The notes: generated by a model from the sequence alone, not told the origin. Positions 29,434 to 40,295 are shown, counted from the first letter of the stretch. The stretch: 45,040 nucleotides of DNA from an uncultured beta proteobacterium (GCA_903914615.1 CAIWPS010000598.1:1-45040); one strand, 5' to 3'. A program made the numbers and translations.

Positions 29434-30359
29434 TGGCCGCGCTGATCCTGCACCACTACGACGGTTCGCCCTTCGCCGAGAAAGCCAGACTGATGCTGGG
29501 CTACAAGGGCCTGGCCTGGCAGTCGGTGAAGATCCCGGTCATCTTGCCCAAGCCCGATGTGGTGGCGCTGACCGGCGGCTACCGGCGCACGCCCATCCTG
29601 CAGGCCGGCGCCGACGTCTACTGCGACACCGCGCTGATCGCGCAGGTGCTCGAGGCCCGGCAGCCCGCGCCCACGCTGTTCCCCGCCAGCGCGCCGCTGG
29701 CGCCGCTGCTGGCGCAATGGGCCGACAGCACGCTGTTCTGGACGGCCATCCCCTACACGATGCAGCCGGCAGGTCTGGCCGAGGTCTTCAAGGGCCTGCC
29801 GCCCGAGGCGCTGAAGGCCTTCGCGGCCGACCGCGCGCCCTTCACCGCCGGCATGCGTCGGCAGACCCTTGCCGACGCCACGGTGGCGCTGGCAGCGCAC
29901 CTGGCGGCACTGGACGCGCAGCTGGCCGACGGCCGCGCCTTCCTCTTCGGCGCCGAGACCTCGATCGCCGACTTCTCGGTCGCGCATTGCCTGTGGTACG
30001 TGCGGCGCGGCGGGCCCGTGGGCGCCATCGTGGCGCGGCATGCGGCCCTGTCGGCCTGGCTCGATCGCGTGCTCGCCTTCGGCCATGGCCGGCCCGAGCC
30101 GCTGAGCAGCGCCCAGGCGCTGGAGATCGCCGCCGGGGCGGCGGCCTACGCGCCGGTCACGGTGCAGCCCGGCCTCGGCTTCGAGGCGGGCCAGGCAGTC
30201 ACCGTCACACCCACCGACTACGGCCTCGACCCGGTGGCAGGTGCGCTGGTCGGGCTCACCGCCGACGAGGTGGTGGTGGCGCGTCGCGACGAGCGCGCCG
30301 GGCTCGTCCACGTCCACTTTCCGCGCATCGCGTACCAAGTCAAGAAGGAGCAGGCATGA
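29433..30359 (+). CDS. Glutathione S-transferase-like protein with extra C-terminal domain (308 aa)
   Basis: The N-terminal thioredoxin-like GST domain (about 1-80) starts ALILHHYDGSPFAEKARLML, and Asp at CDTALIAQVLE is the usual glutathione-site region. A helical GST C-domain runs to about 215. Then about 85 residues follow that are not part of a normal GST: a beta-rich segment with [41 protein letters not shown] and a Lys-rich end. I do not recognise this domain by name. The gene is coupled at both ends (TGATG, ATGA). Possible roles are conjugation or isomerisation of a pathway intermediate. Confidence 0.85.
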   Translation: MAALILHHYDGSPFAEKARLMLGYKGLAWQSVKIPVILPKPDVVALTGGYRRTPILQAGADVYCDTALIAQVLEARQPAPTLFPASAPLAPLLAQWADSTLFWTAIPYTMQPAGLAEVFKGLPPEALKAFAADRAPFTAGMRRQTLADATVALAAHLAALDAQLADGRAFLFGAETSIADFSVAHCLWYVRRGGPVGAIVARHAALSAWLDRVLAFGHGRPEPLSSAQALEIAAGAAAYAPVTVQPGLGFEAGQAVTVTPTDYGLDPVAGALVGLTADEVVVARRDERAGLVHVHFPRIAYQVKKEQA

Positions 30360-31261
30360 GCGAGTGGCAGGGCCGCACCGCGGTCATCACGGGGGCGGCT
30401 TCCGGCTTCGGCCTGGAGGCCAGCCGCATCGCCGCGCGCCGCGGCATGAACGTCGTCATGGCCGACGTGCAGCAGGGCGCGCTGGACGCTGCTGCGGCCG
30501 AGGTCGAAGGCCTGGGCGCGAAGGTGCTGCCCTTCCGCCTGGACGTGTCCAAGGCCGCCGAGGTCGAGGCCCTGGGCGCGGCGACGGTCGCGCGTTTCGG
30601 CGCGCCGTCCTTCGTCTTCAACAACGCCGGCGTCGGCGCCGGCGGGCTGATCTGGGAGCACACGCTGAAGGACTGGGAATGGGTCGTCGGCGTCAACCTG
30701 ATGGGCGTGGCGCACGGCGTGCGCGTCTTCACGCCGCTGATGCTGGCCGCCGCGGCGGTCGACCCGTCGTTCGAGGGCCACATCGTCAACACCGCCAGCA
30801 TGGCCGGGCTGCTGAACGCGCCCAACATGGGCGTCTACAACGTCACCAAGCATGCCGTGGTGGCGATGAGCGAGACGCTGTACCAGGACCTGGCGCTGGT
30901 CAGCACCCGGGTCCACGCCCATGTGCTGTGCCCCTTCTTCGTGCCCACCGGCATCCACCAGAGCGAGCGCAACCGCCCGGCCGAGTTCCGGCAAGCCGCG
31001 GCGCCCACGCGCAGCCAGCTCATCGCCCAGGCCATGAGCGACCAGGCGGTGACCAAGGGCAAGGTGACGGCGGCGCAGGTGGCGCAGTTCGTCTACGACG
31101 CGATGGACGAGAACCGCTTCTACGTCTTCAGCCACCCGAAGTCGCTGGCCAGCGTGCAGACGCGGCTGGAAGACATCATGACGCCGCGCAACCCCACCGA
31201 CCCCTTCGTTGCCCGGCCCGACATCGGCCAGCAGCTGCGCGCAGCGCTCAAGGGCGCCTGA
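30356..31261 (+). CDS. SDR family oxidoreductase (301 aa)
   Basis: Short-chain dehydrogenase with TGAASGFG (about 13-20), NNAGVG near 88, catalytic Ser in NTASMAG and YNVTK (Tyr/Lys). It is longer than the classical 250 residues: a C-terminal part of about 60 residues (FYVFSHPKSLASVQTRLEDI) fits the 300-residue SDR group often found beside acyl-CoA genes. AAGGAG 8 bases upstream supports ATG 30356, which also overlaps the GST stop. It is the last gene of the run; six bases later it meets the convergent DUF1223 gene with no visible terminator. Confidence 0.92.
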   Translation: MSEWQGRTAVITGAASGFGLEASRIAARRGMNVVMADVQQGALDAAAAEVEGLGAKVLPFRLDVSKAAEVEALGAATVARFGAPSFVFNNAGVGAGGLIWEHTLKDWEWVVGVNLMGVAHGVRVFTPLMLAAAAVDPSFEGHIVNTASMAGLLNAPNMGVYNVTKHAVVAMSETLYQDLALVSTRVHAHVLCPFFVPTGIHQSERNRPAEFRQAAAPTRSQLIAQAMSDQAVTKGKVTAAQVAQFVYDAMDENRFYVFSHPKSLASVQTRLEDIMTPRNPTDPFVARPDIGQQLRAALKGA

Positions 31262-31267
31262 GCCGGC

Positions 31268-31993
31268 TCAGCAGCCCAGCGCCACGGCCTGCAGCGGGCG
31301 GTTGCTCGCCGCGTCGGTGACGACGAAGACGACGCGCCTGGGGTGCGTGGCCTCGCCGGCCGACACTGTCAGCTGGGCGCGCCCGCCCAGCGTCGCCGGC
31401 CAGGCGGGCACCGGGCGATACAGCCGCACGACATGGTCGTGTCGCAGCGTTTCGCCGGCGTTCTCGCCCGCCTTCACCGCGCTCTGGTAGCCGTCTTCCA
31501 GCACCGCCCAGTAGCCGGCCAGGCGGGTCGGAGCGCCCTCCTTGGCGACGATGCTCGCGGTGACGAGGTCGCCTTCGCGCTCCAGCGCCACCGTCACCGG
31601 CCCGGCGTCGTGGGCGGCGGGCAGCCGCGGCCAGGTCTGCCAGTCACGGCCATCGACCCGCACCTGCGGCGTGTAGACCTGGCCGCTGCCGTCGGCGCGT
31701 GCCAGCTCGCGCTGGCGTGCCGTGCCTTCGGGGCTGGCGTAGCGGTCGGCCCAGCCGAGCTGGTCCCAGTAGTTGACGTGGAAGGCCAGGGCCAGCACGT
31801 CGGGGCGGCCCTTGAGCGTGGACAGCCAGCGGTCGGCCGGCGGGCAGGAGCTGCAGCCTTCCGAGGTGTAGAGCTCGACGACCGTCGGCGCCGTCGCGGC
31901 GGAGGCGGCGCGGCAAGTGGCCGCCGGGCCGGCCGATGCGGCGCCGGCCAGCGCCAGGCCGGTCGCGGCGAGCAGGGGGCTCAGGACGTTCAT
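31268..31993 (-). CDS. DUF1223 exported thioredoxin-like protein (241 aa)
   Basis: The signal peptide is residues 1-21 (LSPLLAATGLALAGAASA). The mature part begins with VVELYTSEGCSSCPPADRWL, a CxxC (Cys47/Cys50) in thioredoxin-like context characteristic of DUF1223, then FHVNYWDQLGWADRYASP. The C-terminal half is beta-rich. Function is unknown; a periplasmic thiol role is plausible. The gene is single and convergent with the catabolic run, and divergent from the flavoprotein gene (gap of about 100 bases). Confidence 0.9.
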   Translation of the reverse strand: MNVLSPLLAATGLALAGAASAGPAATCRAASAATAPTVVELYTSEGCSSCPPADRWLSTLKGRPDVLALAFHVNYWDQLGWADRYASPEGTARQRELARADGSGQVYTPQVRVDGRDWQTWPRLPAAHDAGPVTVALEREGDLVTASIVAKEGAPTRLAGYWAVLEDGYQSAVKAGENAGETLRHDHVVRLYRPVPAWPATLGGRAQLTVSAGEATHPRRVVFVVTDAASNRPLQAVALGC

Positions 31994-32094
31994 GGCAGTT
32001 TTCCCGAAGTGGACCAGGAAGTCGCGTCAGCGGCGACTATCTTTCATCGCCTGTCGCGCGGAACCGCGGGGCCACTGCCGTACAGTGCCGCGCC

Positions 32095-33321
32095 ATGCGA
32101 CAGCTGGCAGTGATCGGGGGTGGCCCCGCGGGTTTGATGGCCGCCGAGGCGGCGTGCGCGGCGGGCTGCGAGGTCGATCTCTACGATGCCATGCCCTCGG
32201 TCGGGCGCAAGTTCCTGCTCGCCGGCAAGGGCGGGCTGAACCTCACGCACAGCGAGCCTTTCGAGCCCTTCCTGGCCCGCTACGCCGACCGCTCACGGGC
32301 CCTGCGCCCGCTGCTGCAAGCCTTCGACGCCGACGCGCTGCGTGCCTGGGCCGACGGCCTGGGCGTGGCCACCTTCGTCGGCAGCTCGGGCCGGGTGTTT
32401 CCGCAGGACATGAAGGCTGCGCCGCTGCTGCGCGCCTGGCTGCATCGCCTGCGCGTGCAGGGCGTGCGGCTGCACATGCGCCACCGCTGGCGTGGCTGGG
32501 ACACGGAGGGCGCGCTGCGCCTGGCCACACCCCAGGGCGAGCTGCGGCTGCGGCCCGACGCCACCGTGCTGGCGCTGGGCGGCGCCAGCTGGCCGCGGCT
32601 GGGCTCGGACGGCGCCTGGGTGCCCTGGCTGCGCGAGCGCGGCGCCGAGGTGGCAGCACTTGCACCGAGCAACTGCGGCTTCGACGTCGCCTGGAGCGAG
32701 CACTTCCGCCAGCGCCAGGCCGGCCAGCCCTTGAAGTCGGTGGCCATGGCCATCGGCTCTTGGCGGCAGCCGGGCGAGTTGGTCGTCACGGCCACCGGCG
32801 TCGAAGGCAGCCTGGTCTATGCCGCCTCGGCCACCTTGCGCGACACCATCGCGCGCGACGGCCACGCGGTGTTCCACCTCGACCTGCTGCCCGCACGCAG
32901 CCTGGACTGGGTGCAGCGCGAACTGGCGCACCCGCGCGGGCCGCGGTCGCTGGCCACGCACCTGAAGACGCGGCTGAACCTTTCGGGCGTCAAGGCGGCC
33001 CTGGTGTGGGAGCGCGTGCCCAAGGAGGCGCAAGCCGACCCGGCCCGCTTCGCCGCGCTGATCAAGGCCCTGCCCGTCACCGTGACGGCGCCGCGACCCG
33101 TCGAGGAGGCCATCAGCAGCGCCGGGGGCGTCTGCTTCGAGGCACTGGACGAGCGGCTGATGGTGCGTGCCGTGCCCGGCCTGTTCTGCGCCGGCGAGAT
33201 GCTGGACTGGGAAGCGCCCACGGGCGGCTACCTGCTCACCGCCTGCTTCGCCAGCGGCCTGGCCGCAGGGCAGGGTGCGGCGGCCTGGCTGCGCACGATC
33301 GGCCCTTGGACCGGCCCTTAA
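32095..33321 (+). CDS. FAD-dependent oxidoreductase of the HI0933/TIGR03862 flavoprotein family (408 aa)
   Basis: The N-terminal dinucleotide fold is VIGGGPAGLMAAEAA (about residues 5-19), followed by VGRKFLLAGKGGLNLTHSEP, the family hallmark. C-terminal FCAGEMLDWEAPTGGYLLTA binds FAD and fits the group. Physiological substrate unknown; related BaiN-type proteins reduce steroid double bonds, but transfer of that function is not justified. ATG 32095 gives MRQLAVIGGGPAG. The tex gene follows after 36 bases on the same strand. Confidence 0.9.
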   Translation: MRQLAVIGGGPAGLMAAEAACAAGCEVDLYDAMPSVGRKFLLAGKGGLNLTHSEPFEPFLARYADRSRALRPLLQAFDADALRAWADGLGVATFVGSSGRVFPQDMKAAPLLRAWLHRLRVQGVRLHMRHRWRGWDTEGALRLATPQGELRLRPDATVLALGGASWPRLGSDGAWVPWLRERGAEVAALAPSNCGFDVAWSEHFRQRQAGQPLKSVAMAIGSWRQPGELVVTATGVEGSLVYAASATLRDTIARDGHAVFHLDLLPARSLDWVQRELAHPRGPRSLATHLKTRLNLSGVKAALVWERVPKEAQADPARFAALIKALPVTVTAPRPVEEAISSAGGVCFEALDERLMVRAVPGLFCAGEMLDWEAPTGGYLLTACFASGLAAGQGAAAWLRTIGPWTGP

Positions 33322-33357
33322 ACTGCGCGGCTTCGCGCCTTCCGGACCCCAGACTTC

Positions 33358-35685
<2,328 letters not shown>

Positions 35686-35704
35686 GGCCGGGGCAGCACA
35701 GGCG

Positions 35705-36778
35705 GTGAAGGCGCTGCAGGTACTTGCCGGACCGCGGGCGCGCGAGCAGCTGCGCCGGCACGGCCTGTCGCCCGCGGACGTGCGCGTGATCCCGGCCGCT
35801 GCGGGCGGCCCCAAGGGGCTGGCGCTGCTGCCGCTGGACCGCTTTCTGTTCGGCCACTGGCTGGGGCAGGGCGGCCCCACGGTGCATCTGCTGGGGGCCT
35901 CCATCGGCGCCTGGCGCATGGCCTGCGCCTGCCTGCCCGATGCCGACGCCGCGCTGGCGCAGCTGGGCGAGGACTACATCACACAGCAGTACGAGCATTC
36001 GCCCGGCCGCCCGCCGACGCCCACCGAGGTCAGCCGCACCTTCGGCCGCAAGATCGAGCGGCGGCTGGGCGCGCGCGCCGCCGAGGTGCTGTCGCACCCG
36101 CAGCGCCGACTGCATGTCTTCACCAGCCGCGGCCGCGGGCTGCTGCGCCGCGAAGGCCGGCTGCGCTCGCCGGTGGGCTACCTGGGCGCCTTCGCGGCCA
36201 ACGCGCTGAGCCGCCGCGCTCTGGGAGGCTGGATCGAACGCGTCGTTTTCGGCGACACCCGCGACCCGCTGCCGGTGCCGCTGACCGATTTCCGCAGCGT
36301 GCACCTGCCGCTTCGCGCCGACAACCTGGCGCCGGCCGTGCTGGCCAGCTGCTCGATCCCGTTCTGGCTCGACGCCGTACCGCGCATTCCCGGCGCGCCG
36401 CCCGGCGCCTACTGGGACGGGGGCATCACCGACTACCACCTGCACCTGAACTACGCCGCGATGGGCGAGGGGCTGGTGCTCTACCCGCACTTCCAGGCCC
36501 GCGTCGTGCCCGGCTGGCTCGACAAGGCCTGGAAGCGCCGCCACCGCGCCAGCCCGGCGCTGGACAACCTGGTGCTGCTGGCGCCCCACCCCGACTGGCT
36601 GCGCACGCTGCCGAACGGCAAGCTGCCCGACCGCGGCGACTTCAAGGCCTACGGCGACGACCACGCGGCGCGCCAGCGCGACTGGCGCCGTGCCCTGGCC
36701 GAAAGCCAGCGCCTGGCCGATGAGTTCGAGCAACTCGTCTCGTCTTCGGCTGCCGTCGAAGCGCTGCCCTTGGTCTGA
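35705..36778 (+). CDS. Patatin-like phospholipase (357 aa)
   Basis: Patatin-fold lipid acyl hydrolase. The glycine-rich oxyanion loop is AAAGGPKG (31-38). The nucleophile elbow is GASIG with Ser66, and the catalytic Asp238 is in DGG (YWDGGITDYH). No signal peptide is visible, so it is cytoplasmic or a secreted effector by another route. GTG 35705 gives MKALQVLAGPRAREQL; GGCGG upstream is a weak ribosome binding site. It lies 19 bases after tex. Substrate unknown. Confidence 0.88.
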   Translation: MKALQVLAGPRAREQLRRHGLSPADVRVIPAAAGGPKGLALLPLDRFLFGHWLGQGGPTVHLLGASIGAWRMACACLPDADAALAQLGEDYITQQYEHSPGRPPTPTEVSRTFGRKIERRLGARAAEVLSHPQRRLHVFTSRGRGLLRREGRLRSPVGYLGAFAANALSRRALGGWIERVVFGDTRDPLPVPLTDFRSVHLPLRADNLAPAVLASCSIPFWLDAVPRIPGAPPGAYWDGGITDYHLHLNYAAMGEGLVLYPHFQARVVPGWLDKAWKRRHRASPALDNLVLLAPHPDWLRTLPNGKLPDRGDFKAYGDDHAARQRDWRRALAESQRLADEFEQLVSSSAAVEALPLV

Positions 36779-36799
36779 GCAGGGGCCGTCGGCTAAACT
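36770..36799 (+). promoter_or_regulatory. Candidate promoter of the thrS translation operon
   Basis: TTGGTC (36770-36775) and TAAACT (36794-36799) are separated by 18 bases and resemble -35 and -10 elements. Transcription would begin near 36806, about 33 bases before the leader peptide. The -35 overlaps the end of the patatin gene. The match is moderate. Confidence 0.4.
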
Positions 36800-36838
36800 C
36801 GCTCCACCCTGCAACCTACAAGGAACGGGAAAGGCATC

Positions 36839-36886
36839 ATGGTTATGACACCGCGGACTACCCGGCGCTTCTTCACCGAGGCTTGA
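36839..36886 (+). CDS. Candidate leader peptide [15 protein letters not shown] (15 aa)
   Basis: Short open frame between the patatin gene and thrS. It reads [15 protein letters not shown]-stop: four Thr and two adjacent Phe codons in fifteen. These are the amino acids charged by the downstream synthetases ThrRS and PheRS. GGGAAAGG (36827-36834) is a well-placed ribosome binding site. Its stop codon lies in the loop of a hairpin that can compete with the antiterminator (next entry). It is analogous in logic to E. coli pheM but positioned before thrS. Not seen as a protein; functional status is inferred. Confidence 0.6.
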   Translation: MVMTPRTTRRFFTEA

Positions 36887-36953
36887 TCGGTCGCGCTGTC
36901 ACACCCACTTTTCCCCTGACAAAGCGCGGCACCCCCCGCGCTTTGCTGTTTTC
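36865..36953 (+). promoter_or_regulatory. Transcription attenuator with mutually exclusive hairpins before thrS
   Basis: Segment 1:2 pairs ACCGA (36875-36879) with TCGGT (36887-36891), extendable by GCGC (36865-36868) with GCGC (36893-36896). Segment 2:3, the antiterminator, pairs CGCGCTGTC (36892-36900) with GAC-AA-AGCGCG (36918-36928), nine pairs with a two-base bulge. Segment 3:4, the terminator, is a perfect 10-bp stem (36920-36929 with 36936-36945), loop CACCCC, followed by CTGTTTTC. Segment 2:3 excludes 3:4. A ribosome stalled at the Thr or Phe codons would block segment 1 and favour read-through. The thrS ribosome binding site GGAGG (36955-36959) lies just past the terminator. Confidence 0.65.
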
Positions 36954-36968
36954 TGGAGGCACTCGAAC

Positions 36969-38876
36969 ATGGTCCACATCACGTTGCCGGACGGCTCCCG
37001 GCGGGATTTCGAAGGCCCCGTCACGGTGGCCGAGGTGGCCGCATCGATCGGCGCCGGCCTGGCCAAGGCGGCGCTGGCCGGCCGCGTCGACGGCAAGGTC
37101 GTCGACACCAGCCACCGCATCGACCACGACGCTGCGCTTGCCATCGTCACCGACAAGGACGCGGACGGCCTGGAGGTCATCCGCCACAGCACGGCGCACC
37201 TGCTGGCCTATGCCGTGAAGGAGCTGTTCCCCGAGGCCCAGGTGACCATTGGCCCGGTGGTCGAGAACGGGTTCTACTACGACTTCGCCTACAAGCGCCC
37301 CTTCACGCCCGAGGACCTGGCGGCGATCGAAAGGCGCATGGGCGAGCTCGCTGCGAAAAACGAACCCATCGTTCGCCGCGTGCTGCCCCGCGACGAGGCG
37401 GTGGCCTACTTCAAGGGCCTGGGCGAGCACTACAAGGCCGAGATCATCGGCAGCATCCCGGCCGGCGAAGACGTCTCGCTGTACCGCGAGGGCACCTTCG
37501 AGGACCTCTGTCGCGGGCCCCACGTGCCCAGCACCGGGCGCCTCAAGCACTTCAAGCTGATGAAGGTGGCTGGAGCGTATTGGCGCGGCGACCAGGCCAA
37601 CGAGCAGCTGCAGCGCATCTACGGCACCGCCTGGGCCAGCAAGGACGAGCTGCAGGGCTACCTGCGCATGCTGGAAGAAGCCGAGAAGCGCGACCACCGC
37701 AGGCTCGGCCGCGAGCTGGACCTCTTCCACCTCGACGAGTTCAGCCCCGGCATGGTCTTCTGGCACCCCAAGGGCTGGACGGTGTGGCAGGAGGTGGAGC
37801 AGTACATGCGCCGCGTCTACCGCGACAACGGCTACCAGGAGGTCAAGGGCCCGCAGATCATCGACCGCTCGCTGTGGGAGAAGTCGGGCCACTGGGAGAA
37901 GTACCGCGACGCGATGTTCACGACGGAGTCGGAAAAGCACGACTACGCCATCAAGCCGATGAACTGCCCCGGCCACATCCTGATCTTCAAGCAGGGCATC
38001 AAGAGCTACCGCGACCTGCCGCTGCGCTACGGCGAATTCGGCCAGTGCCACCGCAACGAGCCCACCGGCGGCCTGCACGGCATCATGCGCGTGCGCGCCT
38101 TCACGCAGGACGACGGCCACATCTTCTGCACCGAGGACATGATCCTGCCCGAGTGCGTGGCCTACACGGCGCTGCTGCAGAAGGTCTACAAGGACTTCGG
38201 CTTCACCGACATCATCTACAAGGTGGCCACGAGGCCGGCCGCGCGCATCGGCAGCGATGCCATCTGGGACAAGGCCGAACACGCGCTGATGGAGAGCCTG
38301 CGCCAGAGCGGCTGCGACTTCGTCATCTCGCCCGGCGACGGCGCCTTCTACGGCCCGAAGATCGAGTACACGCTGAAGGACGCCATCGGACGCCAGTGGC
38401 AGTGCGGCACGATGCAGGTCGATTTCTCGATGGCCGAGCGGCTGGACGCGGTCTACGTGGCCGAGAGCGGCGAGCGCCGCCACCCGGTGATGCTGCACCG
38501 GGCCATCGTCGGCAGCCTGGAGCGTTTCATTGGCATCCTCATCGAACAGCATGCCGGCGCGCTGCCCGTCTGGCTGGCGCCGGTGCAGGTGGTGGTGAGC
38601 TCGATCACCGACCAGCAGGCCGATTACGCCGCCGAGGTGGCGAAAATGCTGCAAAAACAAGGCGTTAGAACCCACCTCGACCTGCGCAACGAGAAAATTA
38701 ACTATAAAATCCGCGAGCATTCAATGCAGAAGGTCCCGTTCATCCTGGTCGTCGGCGACAAGGAGAAGGCAAACGGGGCCGTTGCCGTGCGCGCCCGGGG
38801 CCATCAAGACCTGGGGGTCGTGCCGCTGACCGACTTCGCAAAGAAGATCGAGAGCGACATCGCCACCAAGGCCTAA
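36969..38876 (+). CDS. thrS: Threonyl-tRNA synthetase (635 aa)
   Basis: Charges tRNA-Thr with threonine and edits mischarged Ser. Domains: TGS (about 1-60), editing domain containing [15 protein letters not shown] (about 75-90) and the [10 protein letters not shown] segment, class II catalytic core and C-terminal anticodon-binding domain. The zinc ligands are Cys333 (MNCPGH), His384 (DDGHIF) and His510 (VMLHRAI), one residue offset from E. coli Cys334/His385/His511. ATG 36969 follows GGAGG with 9-base spacing. It is the first structural gene of the operon and lies behind the leader attenuator. Confidence 0.98.
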   Translation: MVHITLPDGSRRDFEGPVTVAEVAASIGAGLAKAALAGRVDGKVVDTSHRIDHDAALAIVTDKDADGLEVIRHSTAHLLAYAVKELFPEAQVTIGPVVENGFYYDFAYKRPFTPEDLAAIERRMGELAAKNEPIVRRVLPRDEAVAYFKGLGEHYKAEIIGSIPAGEDVSLYREGTFEDLCRGPHVPSTGRLKHFKLMKVAGAYWRGDQANEQLQRIYGTAWASKDELQGYLRMLEEAEKRDHRRLGRELDLFHLDEFSPGMVFWHPKGWTVWQEVEQYMRRVYRDNGYQEVKGPQIIDRSLWEKSGHWEKYRDAMFTTESEKHDYAIKPMNCPGHILIFKQGIKSYRDLPLRYGEFGQCHRNEPTGGLHGIMRVRAFTQDDGHIFCTEDMILPECVAYTALLQKVYKDFGFTDIIYKVATRPAARIGSDAIWDKAEHALMESLRQSGCDFVISPGDGAFYGPKIEYTLKDAIGRQWQCGTMQVDFSMAERLDAVYVAESGERRHPVMLHRAIVGSLERFIGILIEQHAGALPVWLAPVQVVVSSITDQQADYAAEVAKMLQKQGVRTHLDLRNEKINYKIREHSMQKVPFILVVGDKEKANGAVAVRARGHQDLGVVPLTDFAKKIESDIATKA

Positions 38877-38945
38877 TCCCGCCCAGGCGCGCGTTCATTT
38901 TTTGCGTGGCCCGTCTGCCTTCGGGTTGCATCAGGAGCTGGAACC

Positions 38946-39494
38946 ATCGCTACTTTCATGGACCGCCGCGTCCCCAACGCGGAACGCAAGCACAGGCTGA
39001 ACCGGGAGATCATGGCGCTGAACGTGCGCCTGAACGGGGTTGAAAACGAGCCCTTGGGCATCGTCAGCACGCTGGAGGCGTTGCGCATGGCGGGGGAACT
39101 GGACGTCGATCTGGTCGAGATCGCGGCCACGGCTGATCCCCCGGTGTGCCGGTTGATGGACTACGGCAAGTTCAAGTACCAGGAACAGAAGAAGGCGGCC
39201 GAGGCCAAGTCCAAGCAGAAGGTCATCGAGATCAAGGAAGTCAAGTTCCGTCCGGGCACCGACGACGGCGACTACCACATCAAGATGCGCAACCTGCGCC
39301 GCTTCATTGCCGAAGACGGCGACAAGGGCAAGGTCACGCTGCGCTTCCGCGGCCGCGAGATCACCCACCAGGACATCGGCATGCGGATGCTGGAACGCAT
39401 CCGCGACGAGCTGGCCGACGTGGCGATGGTCGAGCACATGCCCAAGCTGGAAGGGCGCCAGATGATCATGGTGCTGGCGCCGAAGAGGAAGTAG
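38946..39494 (+). CDS. infC: Translation initiation factor IF-3 with non-canonical ATC start (182 aa)
   Basis: Binds the 30S subunit, prevents premature 50S joining and rejects wrong start codons. The N-domain contains [20 protein letters not shown] and [20 protein letters not shown]; the C-domain contains [21 protein letters not shown] cut by a Lys-rich linker. AGGAG at 38933-38937 is 8 bases from ATC 38946 but 20 from the first ATG (38958), so ATC is the probable start, giving Met-Ala-Thr-Phe-Met-Asp-Arg. Rare starts (AUU in E. coli) allow IF-3 to repress itself. An annotation starting at 38958 would be 178 residues. Confidence 0.93.
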   Translation: MATFMDRRVPNAERKHRLNREIMALNVRLNGVENEPLGIVSTLEALRMAGELDVDLVEIAATADPPVCRLMDYGKFKYQEQKKAAEAKSKQKVIEIKEVKFRPGTDDGDYHIKMRNLRRFIAEDGDKGKVTLRFRGREITHQDIGMRMLERIRDELADVAMVEHMPKLEGRQMIMVLAPKRK

Positions 39495-39515
39495 TTCGAA
39501 TTGAAGGATTTCGCT

Positions 39516-39596
39516 GCCGCGGTCTGGTCACCGCGGCTGCGAGAAGAAGCGGCTGCAGGCCAGCAAGTACGTCGGAAGCCCGGCGTCGCCTGCAGC
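39516..39596 (+). promoter_or_regulatory. Structured RNA leader upstream of rpmI, possible L20/L35 control element
   Basis: Two perfect stems lie in the 124-base infC-rpmI gap. The first is GCCGCGGT (39516-39523) with ACCGCGGC (39530-39537), loop 6. The second is GCTGCAGGC (39552-39560) with GCCTGCAGC (39588-39596), enclosing 27 bases. Neither is followed by a T-run, so they are not terminators. In E. coli ribosomal protein L20 represses rpmI by binding leader structures in this same place. The analogy is positional; no shared primary sequence was checked. Confidence 0.45.
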
Positions 39597-39618
39597 AGCA
39601 AACGAAGAAGGAGCAGTC

Positions 39619-39822
39619 ATGCCCAAGATGAAGACCAAGAAGAGCGCGGCCAAGCGGTTCCGCGTGCGTCCGGGGGGTACCGTCAAGCGCGGTCAGGCGT
39701 ACAAGCGCCACATCCTCACCAAGAAGACGACGAAGAACAAGCGCCACCTGCGTGGCCCGGCCAACGTGCACGAGACCAACATGGGGCACATCGCTGCGAT
39801 GCTGCCCTTTGCCGGCCTCTGA
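39619..39822 (+). CDS. rpmI: 50S ribosomal protein L35 (67 aa)
   Basis: Small basic protein of the large subunit. [20 protein letters not shown] and [18 protein letters not shown] are the complete family pattern. AAGGAG precedes the ATG at 8 bases. It lies 29 bases before rplT in the conserved infC-rpmI-rplT order. Confidence 0.98.
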   Translation: MPKMKTKKSAAKRFRVRPGGTVKRGQAYKRHILTKKTTKNKRHLRGPANVHETNMGHIAAMLPFAGL

Positions 39823-39851
39823 CCTCACCCACAACGCACTAGGAGCAAGAC

Positions 39852-40208
39852 ATGCCTCGCGTCAAACGTGGTGTCACCGCACACGCCCGCCACAAGAAGA
39901 TCCTCGCCCTCGCCAAGGGCTACCGCGGCCGCCGCAAGAACGTCTTCCGCATCGCCAAGCAGGCGGTGATGAAGGCCGGGCAATACGCCTACCGCGACCG
40001 CCGCACCCGCAAGCGGGTGTTCCGCCAGCTCTGGATCGCGCGCATCAACGCCGCGTCCCGGGGCCTGGGGCTGACCTACAGCAAGTTCATGGCCGGCCTG
40101 AAGAAGGCCAACATCGACATCGACCGCAAGGTGCTGTCGGACATGGCCATCCACGACCCGGCTGCCTTCAGCAGCATCGTCGACAAGGTGAAGGCTCAGC
40201 TGGCTTGA
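39852..40208 (+). CDS. rplT: 50S ribosomal protein L20 (118 aa)
   Basis: Large-subunit assembly protein and, in enterobacteria, repressor of its own operon. [40 protein letters not shown] and the globular C-part [20 protein letters not shown] are standard. AGGAG (39841-39845) is 6 bases before ATG. It is followed by two hairpins and a T-run that separate it from pheS. Confidence 0.98.
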   Translation: MPRVKRGVTAHARHKKILALAKGYRGRRKNVFRIAKQAVMKAGQYAYRDRRTRKRVFRQLWIARINAASRGLGLTYSKFMAGLKKANIDIDRKVLSDMAIHDPAAFSSIVDKVKAQLA

Positions 40209-40214
40209 TCCCCT

Positions 40215-40289
40215 CGCCACCCGGCTGCGGCCGGGTGGCGACCCAAGCGCATGAAGGCCGTCACCTGTGGGCGGCCTTTTTTTGTTTTG
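40215..40289 (+). terminator. Tandem hairpins ending in an intrinsic terminator between rplT and pheS
   Basis: Hairpin one is a perfect 11-bp stem (40215-40225 with 40230-40240) with loop TGCG. Hairpin two pairs AAGGCCG (40254-40260) with CGGCCTT (40272-40278), loop 11, and runs into TTTTTTTGTTTTG. The T-run ends about 6 bases before the pheS start. It should end a fraction of transcripts after rplT and lower pheST expression. E. coli has an attenuator at this location (with pheM); here no separate Phe-rich leader peptide with a stop was found. Confidence 0.8.
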
Positions 40290-40295
40290 TCGGAC

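Noticed and set aside
36873-38720. 615-codon open frame on the minus strand
   Set aside because: Antisense to thrS, whose zinc ligands and domains are intact; the product has no recognisable motif and low-complexity composition.
40251-40295. Upstream in-frame ATG for pheS, giving [15 protein letters not shown] before the known N-terminus; also considered as a pheM-like leader
   Set aside because: It is in frame with pheS without a stop, so it is not a separate leader peptide, and its codons are the terminator stem and T-run. Family N-termini match ATG 40296.
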